DNA of 64,000 bases from positions 62,001 through 126,000 of the forward strand of contig NZ_JAIZEO010000006.1 of the NCBI RefSeq assembly GCF_024189315.1, in the 5' to 3' direction. Under the pieces are notes generated by a model that was not told where the DNA came from, searched no databases, and worked only from the letters and a program-made list of their open reading frames with translations. Below are positions 25,457 through 34,204 of this stretch, in pieces. This DNA comes from Halobacillus sp. A5. GTDB lineage: Bacteria; Bacillota; Bacilli; Bacillales; Halobacillaceae. Every line of letters begins with the position of its first letter. The stretch's first letter is position 1. The position numbers and the translations under genes were made by a program.

Positions 25457-26959
25457 TTACATCACTTTTTCAGTTGTATTCTCCTTGATTAAGTCAGCCG
25501 TCAATTGTCCGGACAGCGTCACCATGGGCACTCCGCCCCCCGGATGGGTAGAGCCTCCCACGAAATAAAGATTGTTGAATATCTGGCTCTTCGATGGGAT
25601 TTTAAAGCCGCCATTGGTCTTCTTATCCGCTGCGATTCCGTAGATGGACCCGCCATTTGGACCATATAAGCTTTCAAGATCTTCTGGAGTGAAACGATAT
25701 TCGAACTCAATTGAATCTTTGACTCCTTCCATTCCCATTCTTTCAAGCTTATCGAGTACAGTTTCTCTATATTGATCCCAATCGACAGGCTTACGCTTCC
25801 CGTTCTTGAGAGGAGGCACGTGTGTAAGCACAAACAGGTTGTCTTTACCGTCAGGCGCCTGCGTTTCATCCGAACGGGCAGAAATTCCAATATATATGGT
25901 CGGATCATCAGCAGGGACGCCTTTTTCAAAAATCTCTTTGAACTCTTTCTCTGGATCTTCGGAGAAAAAGAAGTTATGGTGCTTCAAATGATCGAATGTT
26001 TTATTCGTTCCTAAGAGCAGTACGAGTCCTGAAACAGTCGGCTGAAATTTTTTTGCGAGAGATTTCGTTTCCTTCTTCACTTTGGATGATGCAGGTGCGA
26101 GACGGCGATACGATGGAATAGCTTCTAAGTTAGACACAACGACATCAGCCTTATGAACTTCACCATCTTCCGTTTCCACTCCAACTACATCTTCATTCTC
26201 GACCACAAGCTGCTGTACAGGTGTATTTAAACGGACATCTACTCGTAATTCGTCCATCAATGCACCCATTCCTTCGGCTATCTTATACATACCGCCTTTA
26301 ACGTAATGAATGCCCAGACCAAGCTGAACATAAACCAGCTGATTAAGAATAGCCGGTGCTGAATAAGGATTGGACCCCACGTACATCACAAAAAAGTTAA
26401 ACAGCTGCTCCAAATATTTATTATTAAACTGTTTATGGGTCGATTTCGCAATGGTACTCAACGGATCCATCTTAAAGAGTTCACTTAACTTATGATGGCT
26501 CTTCAAATCTTGTAAATCTTGAATACTATATTTATAGAAGCTCTTCATACACAACTCATACATGTCCTGGCTGTATGATAGAAAGTCTGTCAAATTACGA
26601 TTCGGACGATCTGTTACTTTTGCCATCTCATCAAGCATAGTCGGCAGATCACTAGTTACATCGAGCTGTGTGCCATCTTCAAAGAAAGTGCGCCACTGCG
26701 GTTCCACCCGTTCAATCGTCATATAATCCTCTACACGGCGGTGCACACTTTCAAAAAGCTGCTCCAGCACCCATGGCATGGTTAAAATGGACGGTCCTGT
26801 ATCAAAAGTGAAGCCTTTTCCTTCTCTGCGATTCAGCTTGCCTCCAAGGCTGCTGTTTTTCTCCAGAAGCTTTACATCATATCCATCTGAGCTGAGCCTG
26901 ATTGCTGCTGACATGCCACCTAAACCTGCTCCTACCACAATTGCTTGACGTTTCCCCAT
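25457..26959 (-). CDS. crtP: 4,4'-diaponeurosporene-type carotenoid oxygenase (CrtP/CrtNb)
   Basis: 500-residue FAD enzyme of the CrtI/CrtN family. The dinucleotide fold is IVVGAGLGGMSAAIRL near residue 6. Several stretches recall Staphylococcus CrtP more than CrtN: FDTGPSILTMPWVLEQLFE, YVGSNPYSAPAIL, HHNFFFSEDP and YFVGGSTHPGGGVPMVTLSG. CrtP oxidises the terminal methyl of C30 carotenoids. The ATG at 26959 sits behind GGAGGTGGAAGGT. No crtM, crtN or crtO gene is nearby, so it is a stand-alone gene. A CrtN desaturase assignment remains possible. Confidence 0.78.
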   Translation of the reverse strand: MGKRQAIVVGAGLGGMSAAIRLSSDGYDVKLLEKNSSLGGKLNRREGKGFTFDTGPSILTMPWVLEQLFESVHRRVEDYMTIERVEPQWRTFFEDGTQLDVTSDLPTMLDEMAKVTDRPNRNLTDFLSYSQDMYELCMKSFYKYSIQDLQDLKSHHKLSELFKMDPLSTIAKSTHKQFNNKYLEQLFNFFVMYVGSNPYSAPAILNQLVYVQLGLGIHYVKGGMYKIAEGMGALMDELRVDVRLNTPVQQLVVENEDVVGVETEDGEVHKADVVVSNLEAIPSYRRLAPASSKVKKETKSLAKKFQPTVSGLVLLLGTNKTFDHLKHHNFFFSEDPEKEFKEIFEKGVPADDPTIYIGISARSDETQAPDGKDNLFVLTHVPPLKNGKRKPVDWDQYRETVLDKLERMGMEGVKDSIEFEYRFTPEDLESLYGPNGGSIYGIAADKKTNGGFKIPSKSQIFNNLYFVGGSTHPGGGVPMVTLSGQLTADLIKENTTEKVM

Positions 26960-27367
26960 ACCTTCCACCTCCAAAATTAATAAACCAACGGAAGAAGGCT
27001 GGATCGCTGCCTCCCCCGCTGCCGATACTGCTTACCCTTCAAATTGTTAACATAGCTTCTTCACCCAGGCTCTATGTATCAGCGCCAATATCTCCAGAAG
27101 CTGATGATAAAAATACCCCCCCTATCCATCGGGGTATTACGTGACGGTATTGAACCTGAGCTGACCAATCGGCCGCCAGCTCATACACTGTCATAGCCCA
27201 TTCTCATAAGCAGAGTCTAAAACAATCCCTATTCCGGATTAGCTGTTATCTTTAAAATATTCCCATAGGGCTGAGCACCTAAACAGTGTTAAGCATACTT
27301 GAAAGGTTGTCAGAGGTTACTTGATTACGTAATATGGGTAGTAAAAGATCGATGGATAGGAGTAATC
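26960..27367. other. Gene-free stretch upstream of crtP
   Basis: About 400 bases with no supported gene. The one visible structure is an 8-bp hairpin AATACCCC/GGGGTATT at 27112-27138, followed on the minus strand by a short T run; it might attenuate leader transcription towards crtP. No good promoter could be fixed by eye. Confidence 0.4.
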
Positions 27368-27523
27368 ATGAATATCATTTATTGGGTTTTTATTATCAGC
27401 GTTGTCTGTCTTACATTTTGGATTATTTTTAAAAAACTTACTAAAACAAGCTATATTCTTATAGCTGTTATTGGGGTGGTTTATGCCCTTTTACTCACTT
27501 TTTCATTCAGCGATAAATTTTGA
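27368..27523 (+). CDS. Small two-helix membrane protein
   Basis: 51 residues made almost wholly of two hydrophobic helices (about 4-22 and 29-47) joined by KKLTKTSY. The ATG follows AGGAGTAATC at good spacing. No family recognised. Confidence 0.6.
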   Translation: MNIIYWVFIISVVCLTFWIIFKKLTKTSYILIAVIGVVYALLLTFSFSDKF

Positions 27524-27531
27524 AAACCCCA

Positions 27532-27759
27532 TTACAAACCGTTTCTCTTATTTTGTTTATTTACAGCCTCACGAATGTGATAGAGTTCCGCATACATGGC
27601 TGCAGCAAAGACTGTCAGAATACTTAAGAACATGGAAAGAACAAATACGATCCCGCCTTGATCAAACCAATAAACAGCACTGAAACCGATAATCGCACCT
27701 GTCGTTACTCCAATTCCAAGGAAAATTAAAATCTTTTGTAATGTTACCGAATAAGCCAT
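27532..27759 (-). CDS. Small two-helix membrane protein
   Basis: 75 residues with helices near 9-29 and 35-55 and a basic tail (VNKQNKRNGL). The frame extends upstream, but the ATG at 27759 lies behind GGAGAGGTGA and is clearly the start. It is convergent with the small membrane gene at 27368, 8 bases away. Function unknown. Confidence 0.72.
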   Translation of the reverse strand: MAYSVTLQKILIFLGIGVTTGAIIGFSAVYWFDQGGIVFVLSMFLSILTVFAAAMYAELYHIREAVNKQNKRNGL

Positions 27760-27885
27760 CAAAATCACCTCTCCACAATTAACATCTATTACAGGTATAC
27801 CCAATAACAAGCAAAAGCACACATTGATTTTCAAGAGATCATAAGGTGTCACGGACCGAAGAACCCTGTTTCTTCCCCGGGAATC

Positions 27886-27925
27886 GAAAAAAACAGATCA
27901 GCTCCATGGCTGACCTGCTTTTTTT
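27886..27925. terminator. Terminator of metY (T runs on both sides)
   Basis: Stem ACAGATCAGC/GCTGACCTGC flanked by an A run and a T run, just after the metY stop. Confidence 0.88.
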
Positions 27926-27932
27926 GAATTGT

Positions 27933-29720
27933 TTATATTTCACAAGCGTATGTGTCAATTGTTCCTCTTAACCTCTGAGCTTCCTTGTACGTACAGCGGT
28001 TATGAATAACCTGTAACCCTGCTTCACTAGCAATTTTTGCGGCTTCAGGAGCGATAACACCTTCCTGCAGCCAGAATACTTCCGGCTTCACCTTCGCTGC
28101 CTCTTTCGCAATTTCTACTGCCGCTTCGGGACTCCGGAATATTTGGGCAACGTCTATTTTAAATGGAATAGAGCTTAGATCTGGATAGGCTTTTTCCCCC
28201 AGCACTTCCTCCTCGCGAGGGTTTACAGGTACGATTTGATACCCGAGACGCTGCATTTTGCGCGCAAGACGGTGGCTCGGTCTTGAAGGCTTACCACTTA
28301 ACCCCACTACCGCGAGGCGCTTTGGACGAGTTACTTCTTTCCCGTCCTCTTCCTCTTTTATTTGAGGAGAGTTTAAGGCCCACTTAATGACCCCTTCATC
28401 ATTTTCAGTTATGGCAGAGGCCGCTTCCCGCCCTGTCGCTTTACCAATCGCCCGGTTCAAATCATTAATTAAATCCTTCACTGACTCCAGCCCGATAGAT
28501 AGACGGATCAGTTCTTCAGTTACCCCGCTTGCAGCCAGACCTTCTACAGAGAGCTGCTGGTGGGTAGTAGATGCCGGGTGAATGATAAGTGATTTCGCAT
28601 CTCCAACGTTAGCCACGTGTGACCATAGAGCAATATTGTTAATCACTTTACGTCCTGCTTCACGTCCACCTTTTATGCCGAAATTAACGATGGATCCATA
28701 CCCTGCTTCTAAATATTTCTTAGCCAGTTCGTGTGCAGGATGCTCACTTAAACCTGGATAAGAAACCCAGTCTACATCAGGGTGACCTTTTAAATATTGA
28801 GCAATTTCAAGGGCGTTGTCTCCGTGTCTCTCCACTCTTAAGTGCAGAGTTTCAAGTCCCTGAATCAGCTGAAAAGCACTCTGAGGGCTTAAGCATGCAC
28901 CTAAATCCCTAAGCAGCTGGACACGAAGCTTTGTAATAAATGCAAGTGTACCGAAGTCTGCTGCGTAACGGATTCCATTGTAACTCTCATCTGGTTCAGT
29001 AAAAACAGGGAACTTGCCATTGCTCCAGTCAAAGCGCCCACCATCTACAACCACTCCTCCGATCGTGGTTCCATGGCCGCCGATCCATTTTGTAGCGGAG
29101 TGGACAACAATATCAGCGCCCCAGTCGATCGGTTTGCATGAGTAAGGGGTGGCAAATGTATTATCTACGATCAGGGGGATGTCGTTATCATGAGCAGCCC
29201 CGGCTACTTTTTCAAAATCCAGTACGTGGAGACTCGGGTTGCCGATCGTCTCTGCAAAAACCGCTTTTGTTTTATCAGTAATCGCTTTTCGGAAATTCTC
29301 AGGGTCCTCCGGGTCCACAAAAATAACTTTAATGCCATATCTCGGCAAAGTATTAGCGAATAAATTATAAGTCCCGCCATACAAGTTTGCAGCTGCAACG
29401 ATTTCGTCGCCTGAACCTGCCAGGTTTAATATAGATAATGAAATGGCTGACATTCCAGACGCTGTTGCTACAGAGGCCACTCCGTTTTCGAGCAGGGCCA
29501 TGCGCTTCTCAAACACGTCTACAGTCGGGTTGCCGATTCGAGAATAGATATTGCCGGGTTCATCCAAAGCAAAAAGACTTTGAGCGTGATCTGTATCGTG
29601 AAACACGTAAGAAGTCGTCTGGTAAATCGGCACCGCTCTTGAACCTGTTGTCGGGTCCGGAGCCTGTCCCCCATGCAGGGCGAGTGTATCTAAATCGTAA
29701 CTTTCAAATGAGTTTGTCAT
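27933..29720 (-). CDS. metY: O-acetylhomoserine sulfhydrylase (MetY) fused to a CoA-binding domain
   Basis: 595 residues, far longer than the usual 430 of MetY. Residues 1-430 are a complete PLP enzyme of the Cys/Met metabolism family (NPTVDVFEKRMALLE, the PLP lysine in VVHSATKWIGGHG). It makes homocysteine from O-acetylhomoserine and sulfide. After a linker, residues 465-595 form a Rossmann CoA_binding domain like YccU (RLAVVGLSGKPSRPSHRLA, VFWLQEGV, and CTYKEAQRL). A SAM-I riboswitch precedes it, confirming a methionine role. The fused domain may bind CoA or another nucleotide; its effect is unknown. AAGGAGG precedes the ATG. Confidence 0.9.
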   Translation of the reverse strand: MTNSFESYDLDTLALHGGQAPDPTTGSRAVPIYQTTSYVFHDTDHAQSLFALDEPGNIYSRIGNPTVDVFEKRMALLENGVASVATASGMSAISLSILNLAGSGDEIVAAANLYGGTYNLFANTLPRYGIKVIFVDPEDPENFRKAITDKTKAVFAETIGNPSLHVLDFEKVAGAAHDNDIPLIVDNTFATPYSCKPIDWGADIVVHSATKWIGGHGTTIGGVVVDGGRFDWSNGKFPVFTEPDESYNGIRYAADFGTLAFITKLRVQLLRDLGACLSPQSAFQLIQGLETLHLRVERHGDNALEIAQYLKGHPDVDWVSYPGLSEHPAHELAKKYLEAGYGSIVNFGIKGGREAGRKVINNIALWSHVANVGDAKSLIIHPASTTHQQLSVEGLAASGVTEELIRLSIGLESVKDLINDLNRAIGKATGREAASAITENDEGVIKWALNSPQIKEEEDGKEVTRPKRLAVVGLSGKPSRPSHRLARKMQRLGYQIVPVNPREEEVLGEKAYPDLSSIPFKIDVAQIFRSPEAAVEIAKEAAKVKPEVFWLQEGVIAPEAAKIASEAGLQVIHNRCTYKEAQRLRGTIDTYACEI

Positions 29721-29761
29721 TCTAACTTCCTCCTTGAAATCTTATATAGTATAGGAAAACG

Positions 29762-29790
29762 CAAAAACCCCTCTTCGATAAGAAGAGGGG
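29762..29790 (-). terminator. SAM-riboswitch terminator
   Basis: Stem CCCCTCTT/AAGAGGGG with a 7-base loop and a T run on the minus strand, between aptamer and metY. Confidence 0.9.
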
Positions 29791-29808
29791 GGGGTAAAGT
29801 CATGTCCT

Positions 29809-29920
29809 CCTCTTATCTCTCAGACCTTTATGATCTGTAGGAATTGGCACCTTTTCAAACCGATGTTTGTAGGTTGCCGGGCTTCGCAGGGCCTAGTCCC
29901 TCTGCCGCTCTTGATAAGAG
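29809..29920 (-). promoter_or_regulatory. SAM-I riboswitch (S-box)
   Basis: On the minus strand: CTCTTATCAAGAGCGGCAGA, GGGACTAGGCCC, GAAGCCCGGCAACC, GGTGCCAATTCC, and the closing GATAAGAG. All S-box landmarks are present in order. SAM binding should favour the terminator at 29762-29790 and switch metY off. Confidence 0.96.
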
Positions 29921-29950
29921 TTATATTAGTTAGGTGGGCTATGTTAATGA

Positions 29951-29979
29951 ATTATAAGCATTGCATTTTGAGTTGTCAA
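29951..29979 (-). promoter_or_regulatory. Promoter of the SAM-riboswitch leader
   Basis: Perfect consensus TTGACA (29979-29974) and TATAAT (29956-29951) with a 17-base spacer on the minus strand, about 30 bases before the aptamer. Confidence 0.9.
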
Positions 29980-29994
29980 TAATTTTCCGAATAT

Positions 29995-31137
29995 TTATTT
30001 AATCGAATCCCGGATTGCCTGCTGAAACTGAGCAGCAATATCTTCCGCTTCTTCTATGCCGATGGACAAACGGATCGTATAATCAGTAATGCCCAGGTTT
30101 TCTTGTTCTTCAGGCGACAGTGCACGATGAGATGTACGGATTGGGTAGGACACTGTAGTCTCCACCCCTGCCAAGGTTGGGGCTAATTTAATCCACCCCA
30201 GGGATTTGAAAAAGGATTCAAAATCAACTTGCTGAGCAAGCTCTATCGTAACAATGGCCCCATTTCCACGGTCAGAAACAAACTCAGGATAGTAAACTTT
30301 TTCAACTCCATCGTCTTTCTTCAGAACGCTGGCTACATGTTGTGCATTAGCAGACTGCTGCTTCATTCTTAAAGCAAGCGTTTTAGAACCGCGCTGAGTG
30401 AGCCAAGCTTCAAATGGACTCAAGTTCGTACCAAGACCGATAATTTTCTGTTTTGCTTTCGCAATTAAATCCTTGTGTCCTGTCACTATACCTGACGTTA
30501 CGTCACTATGCCCCCCAATATATTTAGTAGCACTGTGAGCTACTAAGTCAACACCCTGCTTATAAGGCTGCAGTAAGTAAGGGGTAGCAAATGTGTTATC
30601 CACCATCGTTTTTAAATCGTATTCTTTCGCAAGTGTAACGAGACCTTGAATGTCCTCCACCCGCAGGAAGGGATTAGTAATCGATTCCGTATAGAGAAGC
30701 TTCGTATTTGGCTTAATAGCAGAACGTATGGCATCAGGATCAGCAAAGGAAACCATAGTATACTCAATTCCAAAGCTGGATAACTGTTTAGTAATGAGCT
30801 GGTGGGTCCCTCCGTAAATATCTTCAGCAGTAACAATATGATCCCCTGCCTGCGCTATGGAAAGGATTCCAGCCATAATTGCAGAAATTCCCGAAGAAGC
30901 CGCTGCCCCGTCCTCCGCTTCTTCAAGATTGGCTGCGGCCTGTCCTAATTCGTCAGTGTTCGGATTGTTTTCTCTCGTATATAGATAAGGTGTCTCTCCG
31001 GAATAATAGCTTTCTAAGTGGTCTAAATCACTAAATGTGAAAGCCGACGTCTGGTAAATCGGAGTCGCCTTGCTGTTTAAAGCTGTGGTTTGATTCAATT
31101 TATTATGTACAACACGTGTACTAAATTGATTCGTCAT
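29995..31137 (-). CDS. Cys/Met metabolism PLP-dependent enzyme (cystathionine gamma-synthase/lyase type)
   Basis: 380 residues of the trans-sulfuration family. PLP-site features: YTRENNPNTDELGQ, the stacking Tyr in DIYGGTHQL, MVDNTFATPYL, and the Schiff-base Lys in VAHSATKYIGGHSD. The C-terminus has the typical RTSHRALSPEE and IRLSIGIEEAED. It could be cystathionine gamma-synthase, a gamma-lyase or an O-acetylhomoserine enzyme; sequence alone does not decide. The TTG frame start (31155) was replaced by ATG 31137 behind GAAGGGATGGATGAG. It lies just upstream of the metY promoter on the same strand, but has no riboswitch of its own. Confidence 0.85.
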   Translation of the reverse strand: MTNQFSTRVVHNKLNQTTALNSKATPIYQTSAFTFSDLDHLESYYSGETPYLYTRENNPNTDELGQAAANLEEAEDGAAASSGISAIMAGILSIAQAGDHIVTAEDIYGGTHQLITKQLSSFGIEYTMVSFADPDAIRSAIKPNTKLLYTESITNPFLRVEDIQGLVTLAKEYDLKTMVDNTFATPYLLQPYKQGVDLVAHSATKYIGGHSDVTSGIVTGHKDLIAKAKQKIIGLGTNLSPFEAWLTQRGSKTLALRMKQQSANAQHVASVLKKDDGVEKVYYPEFVSDRGNGAIVTIELAQQVDFESFFKSLGWIKLAPTLAGVETTVSYPIRTSHRALSPEEQENLGITDYTIRLSIGIEEAEDIAAQFQQAIRDSIK

Positions 31138-31210
31138 TCTCATCCATCCCTTCAATCAGTTGTTCCCAACAGTATATCTTATCCTTATTGTATGTTGTCA
31201 AAAAATCATA

Positions 31211-31804
31211 TTACTTTGTCTGCAGAATCTCCTGTATCACATGCTGATAGTAGTTAAAATCATGAGGACAAAAGTGATGCCGCTGCAGGGTTTCTTTTTG
31301 ATGAGTAATAATTGATTCTGCAATCAGAAAGTTCCTGTTTTTAGAAATCATACTTAGAAAATCCTCAAGATTTACTTTGACCACATCTGTTACTTCTTCA
31401 TTCATCGTTAACGAAAGTGCTTCATTGTAGGGAAACAGATAAATATGGCATATTTCCCGATCGTTAAAGGTTTTCATTCGAAGCTGCTCTTTATAAAAAC
31501 CAGTATAACTGATTTTTTCTTCTTCCAATAGTAACCCTAATTCTTCGTGGATTTCCCTTAATCCACCTTCAATTCGACTCTCGGCCACACCGATATGACC
31601 GGCCGCAGTAATATCATATAAATTAGGAAAGTCTTTCTTAATATTAGAACGTCTTTGAAAATAAATCTTTGTTTCGGTCTCCAAATGACTATAAAACCAG
31701 CAGTGAAAGCTTTCATGCCAATCTCCATCGCGGTGAATCTCGTCTCTATCTTTTTCACCTATAGGGGTCAACCAGTCGCTGAAAATTTTTAATGTTTCTC
31801 CCAT
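31211..31804 (-). CDS. Nudix hydrolase
   Basis: A complete Nudix box is present (G-x5-E-x7-REIHEELGL), so the protein hydrolyses a nucleoside diphosphate linked to some moiety. The preceding DGDWHESFHCWFYS is like isopentenyl-diphosphate isomerase/YfcD-type Nudix proteins. The start is uncertain: ATG 31804 (197 residues) has AGGAG 13 bases upstream, and an in-frame ATG at 31828 has no RBS. Substrate unknown. Confidence 0.82.
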   Translation of the reverse strand: MGETLKIFSDWLTPIGEKDRDEIHRDGDWHESFHCWFYSHLETETKIYFQRRSNIKKDFPNLYDITAAGHIGVAESRIEGGLREIHEELGLLLEEEKISYTGFYKEQLRMKTFNDREICHIYLFPYNEALSLTMNEEVTDVVKVNLEDFLSMISKNRNFLIAESIITHQKETLQRHHFCPHDFNYYQHVIQEILQTK

Positions 31805-31991
31805 ACGCTCACAATTTCTCCTCGCCATTTAGTTATACTCATTAGTCTATCATAGAACGACAAAAAACGAGGAAATTCGTTTAAAATTATACCGGTAACT
31901 CATACTAAAAATAAGGGCTGAATAAAATGGAGATGTGGCAATTATTGCCGGCAAAATATAAAACCTATTCTTTAATAAGGGGGATATCCCA

Positions 31992-32171
31992 TTGACGAGA
32001 AGGAAATCGAAATCAAACAGAGGAATGACAAATGAAGCAGCGGAGATTTTTTCCCACCCTTCTAAAATGAGCGAGGTTTTCAGCGAAACAAATCATAAAA
32101 ACGAAGGGCATCATGATGAAACAGAAGCAGATTCTATGTTGGAACATTACTCCGATCAGAACAAAGATTAA
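31992..32171 (+). CDS. Small hydrophilic protein of unknown function
   Basis: 59 residues from a TTG start, basic at the N-terminus (MTRRKSKSNRG) and acidic, His-rich at the C-terminus (NHKNEGHHDETEAD). AAGGGGG lies 8 bases upstream, and a hairpin terminator follows directly. The size and polar composition recall small spore-associated proteins, but no family is recognised. Confidence 0.6.
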   Translation: MTRRKSKSNRGMTNEAAEIFSHPSKMSEVFSETNHKNEGHHDETEADSMLEHYSDQNKD

Positions 32172-32200
32172 ACGTTCAGACTGAAGCTGGGCGTTTATTT
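32170..32200 (+). terminator. Rho-independent terminator
   Basis: Stem AAACGTTCAG/CTGGGCGTTT (with G-U pairs) and a T-rich tail, right at the small gene's stop. Confidence 0.75.
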
Positions 32201-32275
32201 CTTTATTTAATCCTCCTAAAAATCTGGTATCCTAATAGTAAAGCAGCCAAATTTTTCTAGAGAGGACACTGGTAT

Positions 32276-33697
32276 ATGAAGAACAAATCCAGGTGGATTG
32301 CCATTGCTGTCATCGCTGTCGGCTTTGCAATTGCCGTGCAGTGGAGTATGAGTGACGAGGACAATGCAACAGAGAAGTTACAGGTATTTCAAAATCCAAG
32401 CGCTGATGAAATCGACCTTCCAAGTGCAATTGAGGAAGTGGAAAGCCATGAAGAAATTGAACAATTTTATGAGCAGCAGGCACCAGGATACCAAAAAGCT
32501 AAGAAAATGGAAATTGTGCAGACACCAGATCAATCTTTCGCCATACCGGAGCATGAAGGAGCTTTAACCGTCGATGAAATGTGGTATTCACAGCACCAGC
32601 TTATGATATACTACAGCATTGACTTAGCCGTATTTATGGATAAAGAAGATTCACCCCATAACTCCTTCTTTAAAATTTCAGAGATCAACCTTCACTCACC
32701 TGAGGGTGACCTTCCTACCCAGTCCCATACTGTTCACATGCATGGCATGGAGCATCAATCTTTAAAAACATATAATGGTAAGCTGTACGGATTTGCTGCT
32801 ATTCCACGGTTAGAACAAGAGGGAATGGACAGTCAGGTTCCTGGACAAATACAGGATACAGCTTTAGAGGAAGAAGCGTTAACATCATTCAGACTTGAAA
32901 TGAATGACGGTTTTCACAAAACAGAAGAAGAAACAGTAAAGTATACATATGATCCAGGTCAGGACACTCTCCACACCGAAGAGTTTAATAAATCCTTCGA
33001 CGAGAATGGTTTAACCGTGATACCTAAGAAGATAGATTTTGGTATTTCCAGTAATAAGATCAGCTTTGAACTAGAGCACGACGATTATGAGGTAGTAAAT
33101 TTGAAAGGAACATTTACAGCAGATGGAGAAGATATTCCCATAACTTCTATTTACAAAAACAGGAAAGACTCACAAAACTTTATCACGGAACTTCCCTCAA
33201 GCAATAGTATCCCTGAATCTATAAAAATAGATGTTGATTCGGTGGATGTTGTTCGTGATGAGGAATACTCTTTTGAAATAGACGTAAGTGATTACGACGA
33301 AGTGGTGGAAGAAGGGAACCAGCAGGAAAGAATGCAGACGGACGAGAAGATAGCGGAACACTTAAACACGGACATTATACTTAAGGAAAAGACCTATAAT
33401 CCTTCTATGAACTCCCAGTTTATGCTTTCCTACGAGCCACAGTCTGATGATGACCCATATTTTTTAAGCGCTCAGCCTGGTAACCCCTATGAAGGATTCA
33501 ATTCAACTGAAACTTATACCATTTCCGTAGACGATGAAGAACTCAACCCGAACCCCGGAATAGGCTACGGCGGCGAACAGACTATACTGGACATCTCCAG
33601 CTATTCACTTGAAGATGCAGAGAAGCTCCAGGTTGATTTTAAGAAGGCAGCAATTTCCCAAAAAGTAAGTTTAACTGAAGAAATAAAAATAGACTAA
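32276..33697 (+). CDS. Membrane-anchored extracytoplasmic protein of unknown function
   Basis: 473 residues. One hydrophobic helix at about 7-24 (WIAIAVIAVGFAIAVQW) anchors or exports it; the remainder is acidic, beta-rich and soluble. The order of two beta domains with a central SNKISFELEHDDYEV segment vaguely resembles DUF4179/DUF5643-type extracellular regions of anti-sigma factors, but the cytoplasmic part is too short for that. GAGAGGA precedes the ATG. No partner gene is adjacent. Confidence 0.7.
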   Translation: MKNKSRWIAIAVIAVGFAIAVQWSMSDEDNATEKLQVFQNPSADEIDLPSAIEEVESHEEIEQFYEQQAPGYQKAKKMEIVQTPDQSFAIPEHEGALTVDEMWYSQHQLMIYYSIDLAVFMDKEDSPHNSFFKISEINLHSPEGDLPTQSHTVHMHGMEHQSLKTYNGKLYGFAAIPRLEQEGMDSQVPGQIQDTALEEEALTSFRLEMNDGFHKTEEETVKYTYDPGQDTLHTEEFNKSFDENGLTVIPKKIDFGISSNKISFELEHDDYEVVNLKGTFTADGEDIPITSIYKNRKDSQNFITELPSSNSIPESIKIDVDSVDVVRDEEYSFEIDVSDYDEVVEEGNQQERMQTDEKIAEHLNTDIILKEKTYNPSMNSQFMLSYEPQSDDDPYFLSAQPGNPYEGFNSTETYTISVDDEELNPNPGIGYGGEQTILDISSYSLEDAEKLQVDFKKAAISQKVSLTEEIKID

Positions 33698-33718
33698 GCA
33701 AGGGTCATGCCCTTTCTT
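33696..33718. terminator. Weak hairpin at the end of the secreted-protein gene
   Basis: Stem AAGCAAGGG/CCCTTTCTT with one mismatch and no T run. A near-copy of this sequence forms a better hairpin at 34180-34204. Confidence 0.45.
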
Positions 33719-33790
33719 CCGACTGGTGAAAAAGCTTGGATGGATGTACATATGGTATCTCATTGTTCCTCCATTAGAATCTAGAGATAA

Positions 33791-33907
33791 GGAACAGGAA
33801 AAAGCGCCGCTTTTAAGCGGGTTAGGCGGAAAGTCTCCTCGATCTGCGATCTCCGGGGTCTTTCCTGGCTGCTCGTCCCGCAGGAGTCGTCGCGTTTTTC
33901 GTTCCTT
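33791..33907. repeat. Dispersed hairpin repeat, family A (full copy)
   Basis: About 117 bp with imperfect inverted ends (GGAACAGGAAAAAGCGCCG and, reversed, GGAACGAAAAACGCGACG) and an inner hairpin CCGCTTTTAAGCGG. Half of it recurs at 8310-8356. It has the look of the long imperfect intergenic hairpins found in many Bacillaceae genomes (recalled, not searched). Not coding. Confidence 0.72.
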
Positions 33908-33982
33908 TTAATCAAAAGAAGCCCTCGAAACCATCACAAGAACATCTTAGCCGCCACTTGGTTTAGTAATCAATTATCGAAA

Positions 33983-34173
33983 AAGGGTTTTAGGAAACGG
34001 CGAGACTCCTATGGGAGAGACGAATCAGGTGTGACCCCGGAAGGCCAATAAGGCCTGAGGAGGCACACCATTCGCCCATGGAAAGGGAGTCGTTTCCTAG
34101 AACCCTTTCCTCCTGATCCTGCAAGGAATGGATACACACTTTCGAGATGAAAAAGAAAACGATGGTTTCTCAA
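33983..34173 (-). repeat. Dispersed hairpin repeat, family B (full copy)
   Basis: Outer arms AAAGGGTTTTAGGAAACG and CGTTTCCTAGAACCCTTT, then ATGGG/CCCAT and GGTGTG/CACACC arms, with a GGCC-AATAA-GGCC tip, make a 125-bp imperfect hairpin at 33985-34110. The flank to 34173 (minus strand TTGAGAAACCATCGTTTTC) is also repeated at 35778-35857, so the unit is about 190 bp. Confidence 0.75.
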
Positions 34174-34179
34174 CAGTCC

Positions 34180-34204
34180 GAAGCAAGGGTCATGCTCTTG
34201 CTTC
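34180..34204. terminator. Hairpin at the end of the alpha/beta hydrolase gene
   Basis: 8-bp perfect stem GAAGCAAG/CTTGCTTC. The hydrolase stop codon (34190-34192) lies in the loop. Nearly duplicates 33696-33718. Confidence 0.6.

Noticed and set aside
27112-27138. Hairpin AATACCCC/GGGGTATT as a terminator
   Set aside because: No gene lies upstream on either strand that would need it. Kept only as a note in the gap entry.
33726-33911. 61-codon frame on the plus strand
   Set aside because: Lies across repeat family A, has no RBS, and its protein is low in plausibility.
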